A stretch of 64,000 bases of DNA from CAZAPG01 sp964486935 (GCA_964486935.1 CAZAPG010000018.1:52658-116657); one strand, 5' to 3'. Counted from the stretch's first letter, positions 9,141 through 16,526 are shown. Notes: generated by a model from the letters alone, not told the origin. Program-made: numbers and translations.

Positions 9141-9695
9141 TTACTCCTTTTGGGCTAATCTTCTTTGGCGGGTTTTTTGCCAGGCAAAGCAAACTGCATC
9201 TTTAAAGGACTCCCACGGCCCGGCAAAACTCTGGCTGTTCCAGTAGCGGCGGGCCTGTGGTTCAATATCGGCCCATAGTTTGTGCCTCAATCGTCCATCG
9301 ACTGCTAAATCGTAGCCGTAGTGATAGGCCGGGGTAAACTGGTCGTAGTTGTAGTTGCTGCCGGCGTAATTTTGGCGGTAATGTTGGCGGAACATAGCCT
9401 CGTAACTGTTGTCGGGGGCGGCCAAAACATCCTCAGGGGCAAACTGGGCCTTTACCCTGGCCCAAGACTGCCGCACAATTTCGCTAAATTCACGCCAGGG
9501 CCGGTGGTGTTTTTCTTCCCACAATCGCCGGGCTGTGGGTTCAATTTCGGTCCAGCTTTTGCCTTGCAGCTCTTCACGCCCGGCCAGCGAGTCGCCCAGG
9601 CGCATTGCCGGGGTAAAGTGGATGTAACTATCGTTTTTTATGGCCGGATTGGTTTTATCCGGCCTGGCTTTTTCCCGATAAATATCTTTTATCAT
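9141..9695 (-). CDS. Trp-repeat stress-associated protein (two repeats)
   Basis: A 184-residue soluble protein built from two copies of a motif of about 65 residues, roughly 25-80 and 108-175. Each runs Y..FTPA...G..LA....L..K.W..IEP.ARR.W.......W..F...V...W. The second copy is preceded by a Tyr/Asn-rich stretch (MFRQHYRQNYAGSNYNYDQF). Proteins with this repeat occur in cyanobacteria and Deinococcus, often beside or fused to general-stress domains, and their role is not known to me. The ATG at 9695 has AGAGG at suitable distance. It precedes gap by 7 bases in what looks like one transcript. Confidence is high for the gene and low for function. Confidence 0.7.
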   Translation of the reverse strand: MIKDIYREKARPDKTNPAIKNDSYIHFTPAMRLGDSLAGREELQGKSWTEIEPTARRLWEEKHHRPWREFSEIVRQSWARVKAQFAPEDVLAAPDNSYEAMFRQHYRQNYAGSNYNYDQFTPAYHYGYDLAVDGRLRHKLWADIEPQARRYWNSQSFAGPWESFKDAVCFAWQKTRQRRLAQKE

Positions 9696-9716
9696 TATCT
9701 ATCCTCTCAAACGTGG

Positions 9717-10016
9717 TTAGGCCGTTAACTGGTGTAACTTGTCTTTGGCTCGCTTAAAGCTTTGCTGCAAGGCGTCTACCGCCTCATCGAGGCCGGCTTT
9801 CAACTCTCGCCAGCTTTCACCGCCGGCTTTGTTTAGCTGTTGCAGCTTTTGTTCAACATTTTTTCGTTTGGTAGCCAGGTCTTCAATCTGGCGGTTGTAT
9901 TCTATTTTTGCGTCGGCTTTGGCTTCGTCGGCCTGGGCCTTTAATTTGGCAAGTTCGGCTTGCCATTGCTTTAACTGGGCGTTGATTTTTTCTTGATAGG
10001 CTTCTTTGTTTGTCAT
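9717..10016 (-). CDS. Small coiled-coil protein (paralogue of 6123-6428)
   Basis: A 99-residue Lys/Glu/Ala/Gln-rich helical protein (MTNKEAYQEKINAQLKQWQA...), predicted coiled coil, with a conserved GGESWRELKAGLDEAVDALQ turn near residue 68 that matches the paralogue downstream. The start at 10016 is fixed by GGAGG (minus strand) eight bases upstream; longer in-frame extensions lack such a site. It is followed after 21 bases by the Trp-repeat gene. A perfect ten-base palindrome, AGACCGGTCT, lies in its leader at 10082-10091 and may be an operator. Function unknown; context suggests stress or desiccation response. Confidence 0.72.
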   Translation of the reverse strand: MTNKEAYQEKINAQLKQWQAELAKLKAQADEAKADAKIEYNRQIEDLATKRKNVEQKLQQLNKAGGESWRELKAGLDEAVDALQQSFKRAKDKLHQLTA

Positions 10017-10081
10017 GATAACCTCCTGTTGATATATTTTTGTGTGTAGTTTTAGGATACTATCGATCCGAATATGGCGGT

Positions 10082-10091
10082 AGACCGGTCT
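10082..10091. promoter_or_regulatory. Perfect palindrome in leader of coiled-coil gene
   Basis: AGACCGGTCT is self-complementary and lies 66-75 bases before the start codon of the coiled-coil gene at 10016, and downstream of the terminator hairpin at 10114. A dyad here could be a repressor or activator site. The assignment is inference from position only. Confidence 0.3.
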
Positions 10092-10106
10092 GAGTGATTT
10101 CGCATA

Positions 10107-10134
10107 TAAAAGAGAGCTATCTTTTGATAACTCC
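10107..10134 (-). terminator. Intrinsic terminator, shared hairpin family (copy 2)
   Basis: On the minus strand: GAGTTATC / GATAGCTC with an AAAA loop and then TCTTTTAT. One pair is G-U, otherwise it is the same stem as the copies at 6055, 11112 and 16499. It follows the PRC-barrel gene (stop at 10261) by about 130 bases and precedes the coiled-coil gene. Confidence 0.6.
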
Positions 10135-10260
10135 GTTGACAAAAACAGAAACTTGAGCCTACCCACGTGGGCGGGTTGCGCCGGTTAATCATTATCCAAT
10201 TGGGCGACCGACCTGTACTCAGTTTTAACGTTGTTGCCAAATAGCAATTTGCTGAAGTCT

Positions 10261-11022
10261 TTAATCCCAATAGTGAGGCCGGCCATAAAAATCATAAAGC
10301 CGAACCTCATAGTTGCGGTTAATGGGGGCAGACGGGTCGAATTTGGGGCTGCGTTTGATATTTTCTTTGGACATATTGACCTGCACTTTTTTATCATTCC
10401 AACGCACTTTTTCAATCCAGTTGGGGGCAACCAGTACCTGGCGGCCCGGCAGCCAGTTGCGGGTGTCGATGACCAGATAGCGGATAATCCAGCTTGTGTC
10501 ATTTACCACAAAATCTTCCACGTGACCGATTTCGCCATCGGTGGCCTGAATATGATAGCCGCTCACCTCATCGGTGCTGCGCAGGCTTGAGGCATAAGGC
10601 TGCTGGTCAACTGTGGTCAACTCTTGTTCAAGACTGGCGGGCATCGACGTTTGGCTTCTGGTGGTGTGCAGATATCCCGGAGTCGCCAACCCGCGCGGTG
10701 TCCAGTAAGTTGGCCAATCATAGTATGTGTGCAGTTCCGCTTCTTGCTGGCGCGAAACAGGTTTTTGGGTGTCGATACGGGGGCTGTTTTTCACCTGCTC
10801 TTTGGTCAGCACTACATGGAACGTTTTGGTTTTCCAGTTCGGATTGCCCAGCGCCGACGGGGATATCAGCACTTTGCGGCTGGAGAGCCAGTTACCCGTA
10901 TCAACCACCATGTAGCGAATAGTCCAGTTATCATCATCAAATAAAAACTCTTCAACGTATCCTATCTCTCCGTCGGTGGCTTCAACCACATACCCACCGA
11001 GTGAGTTTACACTTCGTAACAT
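10261..11022 (-). CDS. Double PRC-barrel domain protein
   Basis: A 253-residue protein with two PRC-barrel domains, about residues 1-85 and 145-235. Each begins with S..L.GY...ATDGEIG.VE.F..DD..W.IRY.VVDT.NWL and ends with a KTF/KKVQV.(L/M)(T/S)KE strand and an R.Y.FYGRP.YW-like motif. PRC barrels occur in photosynthetic reaction centre subunit H and in RimM, and in many stand-alone bacterial proteins linked to stress. The duplicates are separated by a linker rich in Ser, Gln and Thr. The ATG at 11022 is preceded by AAGGAG. It lies in the minus-strand stress cluster between two copies of the shared terminator. Confidence 0.8.
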   Translation of the reverse strand: MLRSVNSLGGYVVEATDGEIGYVEEFLFDDDNWTIRYMVVDTGNWLSSRKVLISPSALGNPNWKTKTFHVVLTKEQVKNSPRIDTQKPVSRQQEAELHTYYDWPTYWTPRGLATPGYLHTTRSQTSMPASLEQELTTVDQQPYASSLRSTDEVSGYHIQATDGEIGHVEDFVVNDTSWIIRYLVIDTRNWLPGRQVLVAPNWIEKVRWNDKKVQVNMSKENIKRSPKFDPSAPINRNYEVRLYDFYGRPHYWD

Positions 11023-11104
11023 TGGTTTCTCCTTGGTAAGCTTGCCTGTAATCAGTGTAGGTTTTTGGGCAGCGTTTGCCTACGCTCAAATAGGCGGTTT
11101 AAAG

Positions 11105-11136
11105 GCAAAAAAAGAGCTATCTTTTGATAGCTCTTG
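11105..11136 (-). terminator. Intrinsic terminator, shared hairpin family (copy 3)
   Basis: Minus strand: AAGAGCTATC / GATAGCTCTT (11126-11135 with 11112-11121), AAAA loop, then a run of seven T. It closes the transcript of the ferredoxin reductase gene (stop at 11178). A perfect palindrome CGCCCAATTGGGCG at 11160-11173 lies between that stop and the hairpin. Confidence 0.8.
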
Positions 11137-11159
11137 TGGGGGTGTCTGTTTGGCGGTAT

Positions 11160-11173
11160 CGCCCAATTGGGCG
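11160..11173. repeat. 14-base perfect palindrome after reductase stop
   Basis: CGCCCAATTGGGCG, fully self-complementary, just past the stop codon of the reductase gene. It could reinforce termination together with the hairpin at 11105-11136, or be a protein site. Confidence 0.4.
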
Positions 11174-11177
11174 AGGG

Positions 11178-12359
11178 TTAGCTGGCCGGGATGCGGTTAA
11201 TCAAATCTTGTGCTTTGAAGGGAGTGGTTGCGGTAATTAACTCGCGGGCGGCATCAAGTTGCCCCCATACATTCCATAAAATCACGCCTCTGACCAGGCC
11301 CTCCTTCAGGTAATAAATGACGCCCTTTTTGAAGGGTTCTTGCCAGTCGGCCACCGTATCCAGTTTGGGATTCAATTCGCCTACGGCCTCGTAACCCAGG
11401 TCAAACAAGTCAGAGTAAAAATAGGGCAGATGGTTGTAGACCACCGGCTCGCCGGCCATGGCTTTGCCGGCCATCATACCCTGGGTATTGGCATTGTCTT
11501 CGTGTTCTACGCGTATGCGTTTGGCCAGGGCCATATTGTAAAAGCTGGCCACATCGCCGGCAGCATAAATATCGGGGTGGCTGGTACGCAGCGATTTATC
11601 AACCACAATTCCGTTGTCGTCTACCTCCAGCCCGGCAGTTTCGGCCAGCTCAACATTGGGCTTAATGCCAATGCCGGCCACCACCGCATCGGCCAAAATT
11701 TCGCCGCCGCTGCTGGTTTGCAGCGCCAACTGCTGGCCGCGCGTTTTCAAACCGCTGGCCGTGCCGCCGGCTAACACGTTTACGCCCTTTTCGCGATAGT
11801 AGTCGTTTAGAAAATTAGACAAATCAGGCGGAAAGGTGAGGCCGCCAATCCCCTCTTCGGGGAAAATCATTACGACTTCTTTATGGTGCGCGGCCAGCGC
11901 CGCCGCAATTTCTGAGCCAATGAACCCGCCGCCAATTACGGCAAAGCGTTCTTGCTCTTCGGCCAGCGCGCGCAGGCGCTCATAATCGCTCAGGGTGCGA
12001 AAGTAGATAATCTGGTTGTGTCCAAAAGGGAGGGCGCGGGGCGAGCCGCCGGTTGCCAGCAGTAGTTTGTCAAAGGTGTATTGCCTATTCTGGTCGTCGG
12101 TAACGCGCTTCTGTTTGGGGGCAAGCGCGGTGGCTTTGCGGCCCAAATGGAGCGCAACATCCAGTTGGGCGGTGTTGCGCCAGATATGTTTTTTTTTCAT
12201 CTTTTTCCATAACCCTTTGGAAAGGGGCGGGCGGTTGTAGGGCGGGTCAGGCTCCAGGCCAATTAAGCCAATTGTGCTTTTGTCGTCAATTTCCCGAATG
12301 CCGCGAATGGCTGAGTCGGCGGTCATGCCGCCGCCAATAATTAAATAGTTGTAATGCAT
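11178..12359 (-). CDS. FAD/NAD(P)-dependent ferredoxin reductase
   Basis: A 393-residue flavoprotein of the ferredoxin/rubredoxin-reductase (AIF-like) group. It has an FAD-binding LIIGGGMTADSAIRGI at the N terminus, a PYNRPPLSKGL loop, an NAD(P)-binding VIGGGFIGSEIAAAL near residue 142, and the second FAD motif IYAAGDVASF near 268. The C-terminal 85 residues form the usual reductase dimer domain. It probably passes electrons from NAD(P)H to the Rieske ferredoxin encoded just upstream (12491-12802) for an oxygenase or other acceptor that is not in the window. The start at 12359 has AAGGAGG upstream. Confidence 0.88.
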   Translation of the reverse strand: MHYNYLIIGGGMTADSAIRGIREIDDKSTIGLIGLEPDPPYNRPPLSKGLWKKMKKKHIWRNTAQLDVALHLGRKATALAPKQKRVTDDQNRQYTFDKLLLATGGSPRALPFGHNQIIYFRTLSDYERLRALAEEQERFAVIGGGFIGSEIAAALAAHHKEVVMIFPEEGIGGLTFPPDLSNFLNDYYREKGVNVLAGGTASGLKTRGQQLALQTSSGGEILADAVVAGIGIKPNVELAETAGLEVDDNGIVVDKSLRTSHPDIYAAGDVASFYNMALAKRIRVEHEDNANTQGMMAGKAMAGEPVVYNHLPYFYSDLFDLGYEAVGELNPKLDTVADWQEPFKKGVIYYLKEGLVRGVILWNVWGQLDAARELITATTPFKAQDLINRIPAS

Positions 12360-12399
12360 ACTTTTGGCCTCCTTATTTACTTGCTATGTTATAAAACAA

Positions 12400-12494
12400 A
12401 CGCAAAGGCCAGGACAGAAATAACCGGCGCAGCAAAAATCTGCGCCCGCGCCCTGACGCCTTTGCGTACAAAAATTGCAGATTTTGGGCGTCAG
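12400..12494 (-). promoter_or_regulatory. Hairpin-rich spacer between Rieske and reductase genes
   Basis: The 131-base spacer can fold in several ways. A tight hairpin GGCGCAG / CTGCGCC lies at 12426-12446. It is enclosed by ACGCAAAGGC (12400-12409) with GCCTTTGCGT (12458-12467). A competing pair CTGACGCC (12453-12460) with GGCGTCAG (12487-12494) includes the Rieske stop codon. This may adjust the ratio of the two proteins or partly terminate. No regulator can be named. Confidence 0.4.
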
Positions 12495-12802
12495 AAAACT
12501 TGTACCCAAACGCTGTCTGCTTCTATTTTGGTGGGGTAGGTATCAACCCCCGTAGGGGCGGGCGGGGCCAGCACCTGGCCGCTGGACACATCGAATTTGG
12601 CCCCGTGCCAGGGGCAGGTAACTTTGTTTCCGGCCAGGCGCCCTTTGCCCAGCGGCCCTCCGCTGTGGGGGCAAACATTGCTAATGGCAAAAAAATTGCC
12701 ATCAACGTTGAACAGGGCAATCTCTTTGCCGTTGATTTTTACTACGGTTCCCTGGCCGCTGGCAATATCATTTACATTGGCGACACGTTGAAAATCGGCC
12801 AT
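12491..12802 (-). CDS. Rieske [2Fe-2S] ferredoxin
   Basis: A 103-residue soluble Rieske protein. The cluster ligands are in CPHSGG (Cys44, His46) and CPWHGAKF (Cys63, His66), the standard two-Cys two-His set, and the length fits stand-alone Rieske ferredoxins of the dioxygenase/nitrite-reductase small-subunit type. No signal peptide is present, so it is cytoplasmic. It starts 15 bases after rtcB stops and is followed by a ferredoxin reductase, so the two likely form a short electron-transfer chain. The start ATG at 12802 has AAAGGT upstream. The terminal oxygenase partner is not visible. Confidence 0.9.
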   Translation of the reverse strand: MADFQRVANVNDIASGQGTVVKINGKEIALFNVDGNFFAISNVCPHSGGPLGKGRLAGNKVTCPWHGAKFDVSSGQVLAPPAPTGVDTYPTKIEADSVWVQVF

Positions 12803-12817
12803 TGGTTTACCTTTCTG

Positions 12818-14269
12818 TTACCCTTTGACGACGGCAATGGGGCGGAGTCGAGCCAGTTTTTTGGCAATGCCTGCTCCTTCAACCACGCGCACCACCCGGT
12901 CAACATCTTTGTAGGCCTGGGGCGCTTCTTCGGCCAGCCCGGGCATGCTGCCGGCCCGCACCCGAATGCCGCCGGCTTCTAGCTCCTGGCGCAGGTCGCC
13001 GCCCCAAATTTGTTTTTTGGCTTGCGAGCGACTCATGGTGCGCCCCGCGCCGTGGCAGGTGGAGCCAAAGGTTTGCATCATCGAGCCGGCGGTGCCCAGC
13101 AGCACCCAACTGGCCGTGCCCATCGAGCCGGGAACCAGCACCGGCTGGCCGATATCGCGGTAGGCGGCGGGCAGCACCGGCGAGCCGGGGCCAAAGGCGC
13201 GGGTGGCCCCCTTGCGATGGACGCAAACTTTTACGGCGCGTCCGCCCACCTGGTGCTCTTCTACCTTGGCCATGTTGTGGGCGATATCGTAAATTTGGTA
13301 AACGTGGTGGTTTTTAACTTTGCCGGCCAGCACCTCTTCAAAGCTGCGGCGGATGTGATGCGTCAACACCTGCCGGTTGTTGAAGGCGTAATTGGCCGCG
13401 GCCCGCATGGCGGCCAGGTAATCCTGCCCTTCGGGGGTGTTGAGCGGGGCGCAGACAAGTTCCCGGTCGGGCAGATCGATGCCGTACTGCTTGAGCGTCT
13501 GCTGAAACCGTTTAACGTAATCGGTGCAGATTTGGTGGCCAAAGCCGCGCGAGCCGCAGTGAATTTGAACCGCTATCTGGCCGGGAAACAGGCCGGTGCG
13601 CTGGGCGGCAGTGTCGTCAAATACTTCGTCTACCACGTCAACCTCAATAAAGTGGTTGCCCGCGCCCAGCGTGCCTACCTGGTCCTGGCCACGTTTTTTG
13701 GCCCTGGGGCTAACTTTGCCGGGGTCTGCTCCGTCGATGCAGCCGTTCTCTTCGGTGCGCTCCAGGTCGGCCTCGGTGGCGTAGCCTTGTTTTAAGGCCC
13801 AGCGCGCGCCCCGTTCGGCAATGCGGTCGATATCGCCGGGTTTAAGCCGGATATTACCGCCCTGGCCTACGCCGCTGGGGCAGTTGTGAAAGAGGACCGT
13901 GGCTAAATCTTCCAGGTAGGGGGCCACTTCTTCGCGGGTCAGGTGGGTGGCCAGCAGGCGCACGCCGCAGTTGATATCGTAGCCAACGCCGCCGGGGGAA
14001 ATGATGCCATCGGGCAGTTGGGTGGCTACCACCCCGCCAATGGGAAAGCCATACCCCTGGTGAATATCGGGCATAGCCAGCGCGTAGTTAACAATGCCGG
14101 GCAGGGTGGCGGTGTTGACCAGTTGCTCCAGGCTTTTGTCATCCAGAGCGCCTGCCAGCAATTCGTGGTCGGCGTAAAAACGGGCCGGAACGCGCATGTC
14201 GGCCCGGTAGGTTTTGGGGATTTCATACAAATAGTCATTAATTTTTTTAAAGCTGTCGCGACTAATCAT
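12818..14269 (-). CDS. rtcB: RNA-splicing ligase RtcB
   Basis: GTP- and Mn-dependent ligase joining RNA 2',3'-cyclic phosphate or 3'-phosphate ends to 5'-OH ends. At 483 residues it has full family length and all key blocks: the metal-binding GGVGYDINCGVR (about 92-103), GAGNHFIEV, VQIHCGSRGFGHQ, and the C-terminal TCHGAGRTMSRSQA, which carries the His that becomes guanylylated. The ATG at 14269 gives the expected N terminus. The archease gene lies 39 bases upstream on the same strand; archease is the known activator of RtcB turnover, which supports an RNA repair or tRNA-processing unit. Confidence 0.95.
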   Translation of the reverse strand: MISRDSFKKINDYLYEIPKTYRADMRVPARFYADHELLAGALDDKSLEQLVNTATLPGIVNYALAMPDIHQGYGFPIGGVVATQLPDGIISPGGVGYDINCGVRLLATHLTREEVAPYLEDLATVLFHNCPSGVGQGGNIRLKPGDIDRIAERGARWALKQGYATEADLERTEENGCIDGADPGKVSPRAKKRGQDQVGTLGAGNHFIEVDVVDEVFDDTAAQRTGLFPGQIAVQIHCGSRGFGHQICTDYVKRFQQTLKQYGIDLPDRELVCAPLNTPEGQDYLAAMRAAANYAFNNRQVLTHHIRRSFEEVLAGKVKNHHVYQIYDIAHNMAKVEEHQVGGRAVKVCVHRKGATRAFGPGSPVLPAAYRDIGQPVLVPGSMGTASWVLLGTAGSMMQTFGSTCHGAGRTMSRSQAKKQIWGGDLRQELEAGGIRVRAGSMPGLAEEAPQAYKDVDRVVRVVEGAGIAKKLARLRPIAVVKG

Positions 14270-14308
14270 CTTGACTATCTCCTTCTGTTGCCTTGTACTC
14301 TACTGATA

Positions 14309-14731
14309 TTATACATCAAACACAACGGTTGCTGTCAGGCCGCTTTCTGTTTTAACAATTTGCAGGTTGTGGTAGGTAACGGCCTTGATGTGTTTGAGTA
14401 AATGGGGAACGCGCCCTCCCCGAACCACGGCCTTTAATTGGGTTGGCGACACATCGGCCAGTTCAAATTGATAAAACACAACCTGCTCCATTTCGGCCCA
14501 ATAGGCCAGTTCGCTGAGCCAATCGACCAGCAGACTTTCGGCGTCGATTGACTCCAGCTCAAATTGCTCTTCAACTTCCAGGGGAATTTTTTCTGGCTGC
14601 GCTACCAGCAGGCTGACCATGCCGTGGGCGGCGTTGGCGAGCAGTTCTGCCAGCGTGCGCCCCCGGATGCGCAAGGCCCAGTCGGCGGTGTGCTCTATTT
14701 CTTCATAGTCGGGGTGCGCTTTGGTTGCCAT
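14309..14731 (-). CDS. Archease (RtcB activator)
   Basis: A 140-residue archease. It has the N-terminal HTADWALRIRG block, the central LESIDAESLLVDWLSELAYW and the C-terminal HIKAVTYHNLQI, which with the final strand carry the family's metal-site residues (Asp in HTAD; the chain ends ...VVFDV). Archease promotes RtcB guanylylation and multiple turnover. The ATG at 14731, with GGAG upstream, is preferred over a TTG at 14746. It heads the archease-rtcB-Rieske-reductase run. Confidence 0.9.
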   Translation of the reverse strand: MATKAHPDYEEIEHTADWALRIRGRTLAELLANAAHGMVSLLVAQPEKIPLEVEEQFELESIDAESLLVDWLSELAYWAEMEQVVFYQFELADVSPTQLKAVVRGGRVPHLLKHIKAVTYHNLQIVKTESGLTATVVFDV

Positions 14732-15035
14732 GGGTTGTTGCTCCAAACCGTATAATTCCAGCCTATGACGAATTTTTGTTACAGCGGGCAGCCGGATTTA
14801 ACTTGTGATATAGGTTGGTTATAACCCAGGCGGCAAAGTTTGCCAAATGGATAGCGTTGCAACCAATCGGTTTAGGGCACCGGTTGGGCAATTTATCGCA
14901 CAGCCTGTGTTCTGGTTTGCCACTTAGCCAGGCCAGGTTTGCTTTACGGAGACTGCTGGCTAGAATATCTATTCCCTCACTGTAAAAGCAGGGGGTCAAA
15001 AACACCCAGGCTAACTGGAGTGTACGCTTCAAAAA

Positions 15036-15106
15036 GTAGGGGCCAGGCAACTCGGAAAACGGGTTATTTACGCTCAAACCGTTAATTCGAGTTGCCTCGC
15101 CCCTAC
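15036..15106. repeat. MITE-like inverted repeat, 19-base arms
   Basis: The outer arms are 15036-15054 (GTAGGGGCCAGGCAACTCG) and 15088-15106, complementary at 18 of 19 positions, around a 33-base centre that pairs partly as well. The core GGCGAGGCA is shared with the inverted repeat at 42201-42264, and GTAGGGGCGAGG also appears once at 5342-5353. This suggests a dispersed non-coding family rather than a terminator. Confidence 0.6.
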
Positions 15107-15228
15107 CTTACCCCGAATTATTGAGATGACACGCTGAGTGATGTTGGGGTAAAAAAGTTGTTGTTCTATAACCAACGGAGTTTTAAATTTGTTAAAATTT
15201 CATGACACATAAATTGCCTGTTTTATAG

Positions 15229-15234
15229 TATAAT
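15229..15234 (+). promoter_or_regulatory. Consensus -10 box before receiver gene
   Basis: TATAAT lies 29 bases before the ATG at 15263 in a very AT-rich stretch. No good -35 box sits at 16-18 bases upstream, so it may be activator-dependent or an extended -10 type. Confidence 0.4.
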
Positions 15235-15262
15235 ATAGGTAGCTAAATTTAAGGGTAGTTAT

Positions 15263-15718
15263 ATGCGAGGCAAAGACGCTATGGATAACCAAAACAAAGA
15301 AGGTCGATGCACGGTCTACCCCCCCTCGGTACTGGTAATGGCAGATGGCTGTTGGAAGGCGCTTAAGTTAAAACGCTGGCTGGAAAACAAAGGCTGCCAG
15401 GCCTACGAGACCGATACAACCTCTGAGGATGCAGAGCATCTTGATCAAAAATATTTTGACTTGATTGTACTCGATGTTGATACCTCTGATATAACCAAAT
15501 CTAAAGCCTACAACAAGCTAAAATCCATTTATCAGCGGCTCAAATCAACCCCAGAATTGTTAGGTCCATTGGTGGTGATGCTTACCAGCCAGGTTAATCA
15601 AAGTTTTAGCAGCAAGACCTTAGGCCCGGTTTATTTTATTCCAAAAGGCCGGGGCGCCAGAACAACTCTGCTTCAAATTATTGAGCAAACCCACTACCTT
15701 ACTTGCCGATATAATTAG
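15263..15718 (+). CDS. Stand-alone receiver-like (REC) protein
   Basis: A 151-residue protein with a degenerate two-component receiver fold. The hydrophobic strand LIVLDVDTSD has Asp71 in the phospho-acceptor position, VVMLTSQ supplies the Thr/Ser switch position, and YFIPKG supplies the conserved Lys128. The usual acidic pair near the N terminus is reduced to one Asp (VLVMADG). No output domain is present. The ATG at 15263, with AAGGG about seven bases upstream, is preferred to the ATG at 15281. It has no kinase neighbour and AT-richer codon use than the flanks. It could be a single-domain regulator or a degraded receiver. Confidence 0.6.
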   Translation: MRGKDAMDNQNKEGRCTVYPPSVLVMADGCWKALKLKRWLENKGCQAYETDTTSEDAEHLDQKYFDLIVLDVDTSDITKSKAYNKLKSIYQRLKSTPELLGPLVVMLTSQVNQSFSSKTLGPVYFIPKGRGARTTLLQIIEQTHYLTCRYN

Positions 15719-16123
15719 AATCAATTTACCACCTAAATCTTTATGGGCCTCATCTTTCAAAAAACCTCAGATAGCGCATCTTTTGATTCATACCAATGTT
15801 AGCCCTCTTTGATTGACCCAATCGAATAGAAAAAAGCCGTGCCCATCGCTACGCTGGTATACATTAGCCCGCATGGGCGATTATTCCGCAATTGATATTC
15901 GCCCTGTAGGGTGACTAAAATATAACCCTGTCTAACACAACCAGACTATCCGGGTTAGTATGGACAGGCGATACTGCCGGGGTTAAAATTCTTAGGTAAA
16001 GCAACCGAATTATCCAATTGATTTCCCCAGGCCCAATTGATTACAGCCAAAATAAAACTCTCGCGGCTAACCCAAATGACGCAGGGGTAGCTTTATTGTT
16101 TAAAATAAGGAGTTGTAGTAAAC
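15719..16123. other. Gene-poor interval before TraR/DksA-type gene
   Basis: About 405 bases with no credible reading frame. ATCTTTTGAT at 15778-15787, inside a weak hairpin, looks like a degenerate copy of the shared terminator stem and could end the receiver transcript. GCCCAT/ATGGGC (15841-15846 and 15873-15878) and a duplicated CCAATTGATT (16014-16023, 16033-16042) are the only other structures. The Shine-Dalgarno AAGGAG of the next gene is at 16108-16113. Confidence 0.4.
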
Positions 16124-16441
16124 ATGATTGCAGTAAAAGAACGATTAGAATTTGAATTACAAGAAGCCAACCAGGAAAAAGACCAACTAGAAGAACAGCT
16201 AAATGATAAACCCGATTTTGGCCCCGGCGAAGGCGCAACCTTTGCCACCTCCTGGGAAATGACCCTGGCCCGCAGAGACGAAGTAACCGCCCGGATAAAA
16301 TCCTTAAAAGAGGCTCTCAACCGGGTAGAACAGGGTACCTATGGATATTGCCAAAATTGTGGTCATCAGATTCACCCGGAAAGACTAGAAATTTTACCAA
16401 CCACAACTTTTTGCACCGCCTGCGCCCAAAAGCAAAACTAA
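16124..16441 (+). CDS. TraR/DksA-type zinc-finger protein
   Basis: A 105-residue protein: an N-terminal coiled coil of about 70 residues, then a Cys4 zinc finger (Cys76, Cys79, Cys97, Cys100) in the DksA/TraR layout GTYGYCQNCG...FCTAC. Family members bind RNA polymerase through the secondary channel and change promoter output, often with ppGpp. The long DksA N-terminal extension is lacking, and I do not see the DxxDxA coiled-coil tip of E. coli DksA, so it may be a TraR-like or unrelated small finger. It is followed by two hairpins, including a strong terminator. Confidence 0.75.
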   Translation: MIAVKERLEFELQEANQEKDQLEEQLNDKPDFGPGEGATFATSWEMTLARRDEVTARIKSLKEALNRVEQGTYGYCQNCGHQIHPERLEILPTTTFCTACAQKQN

Positions 16442-16459
16442 TGACCCATCCTCACGAAA

Positions 16460-16480
16460 AGACCTTGTTAAACAAGGTCT
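16460..16480 (+). repeat. Perfect hairpin after TraR/DksA-type gene
   Basis: GACCTTGTT and AACAAGGTC (16461-16469 and 16471-16479) are perfect complements. With no T tract it is probably an RNA 3'-end stabilising stem ahead of the true terminator at 16499. Confidence 0.5.
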
Positions 16481-16498
16481 GAAAACTCGCTAAAGTTT

Positions 16499-16526
16499 AG
16501 AGCTATCTTTTGATAGCTCTTTTTTA
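16499..16526 (+). terminator. Intrinsic terminator, shared hairpin family (copy 4)
   Basis: AGAGCTATC / GATAGCTCT (16499-16507 with 16512-16520), TTTT loop, then TTTTTT. It is the plus-strand member of the family also found at 6055, 10114 and 11112, and in each case the T tract follows in the direction of the upstream gene. Confidence 0.85.

Larger units (their letters stand above)
14732..15262. other. Gene-poor interval with an inverted repeat and a promoter-like box
   Basis: About 530 bases between divergent archease and receiver genes. It holds a 71-base hairpin element (15036-15106) and a TATAAT at 15229-15234 about 30 bases before the next start codon. No credible coding sequence is seen. 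A minus-strand frame at 14763-15077 has no similarity I recognise and overlaps the repeat. Confidence 0.5.

Noticed and set aside
13010..13795. 261-codon frame antisense to rtcB
   Set aside because: It is the mirror of a highly conserved RtcB coding frame. Long antisense frames are common in GC-rich genes.
14763..15077. Minus-strand frame of 104 codons between archease and receiver genes
   Set aside because: No ribosome site, no recognisable motif, and it overlaps the arm of an inverted repeat. Probably random or a decayed fragment.
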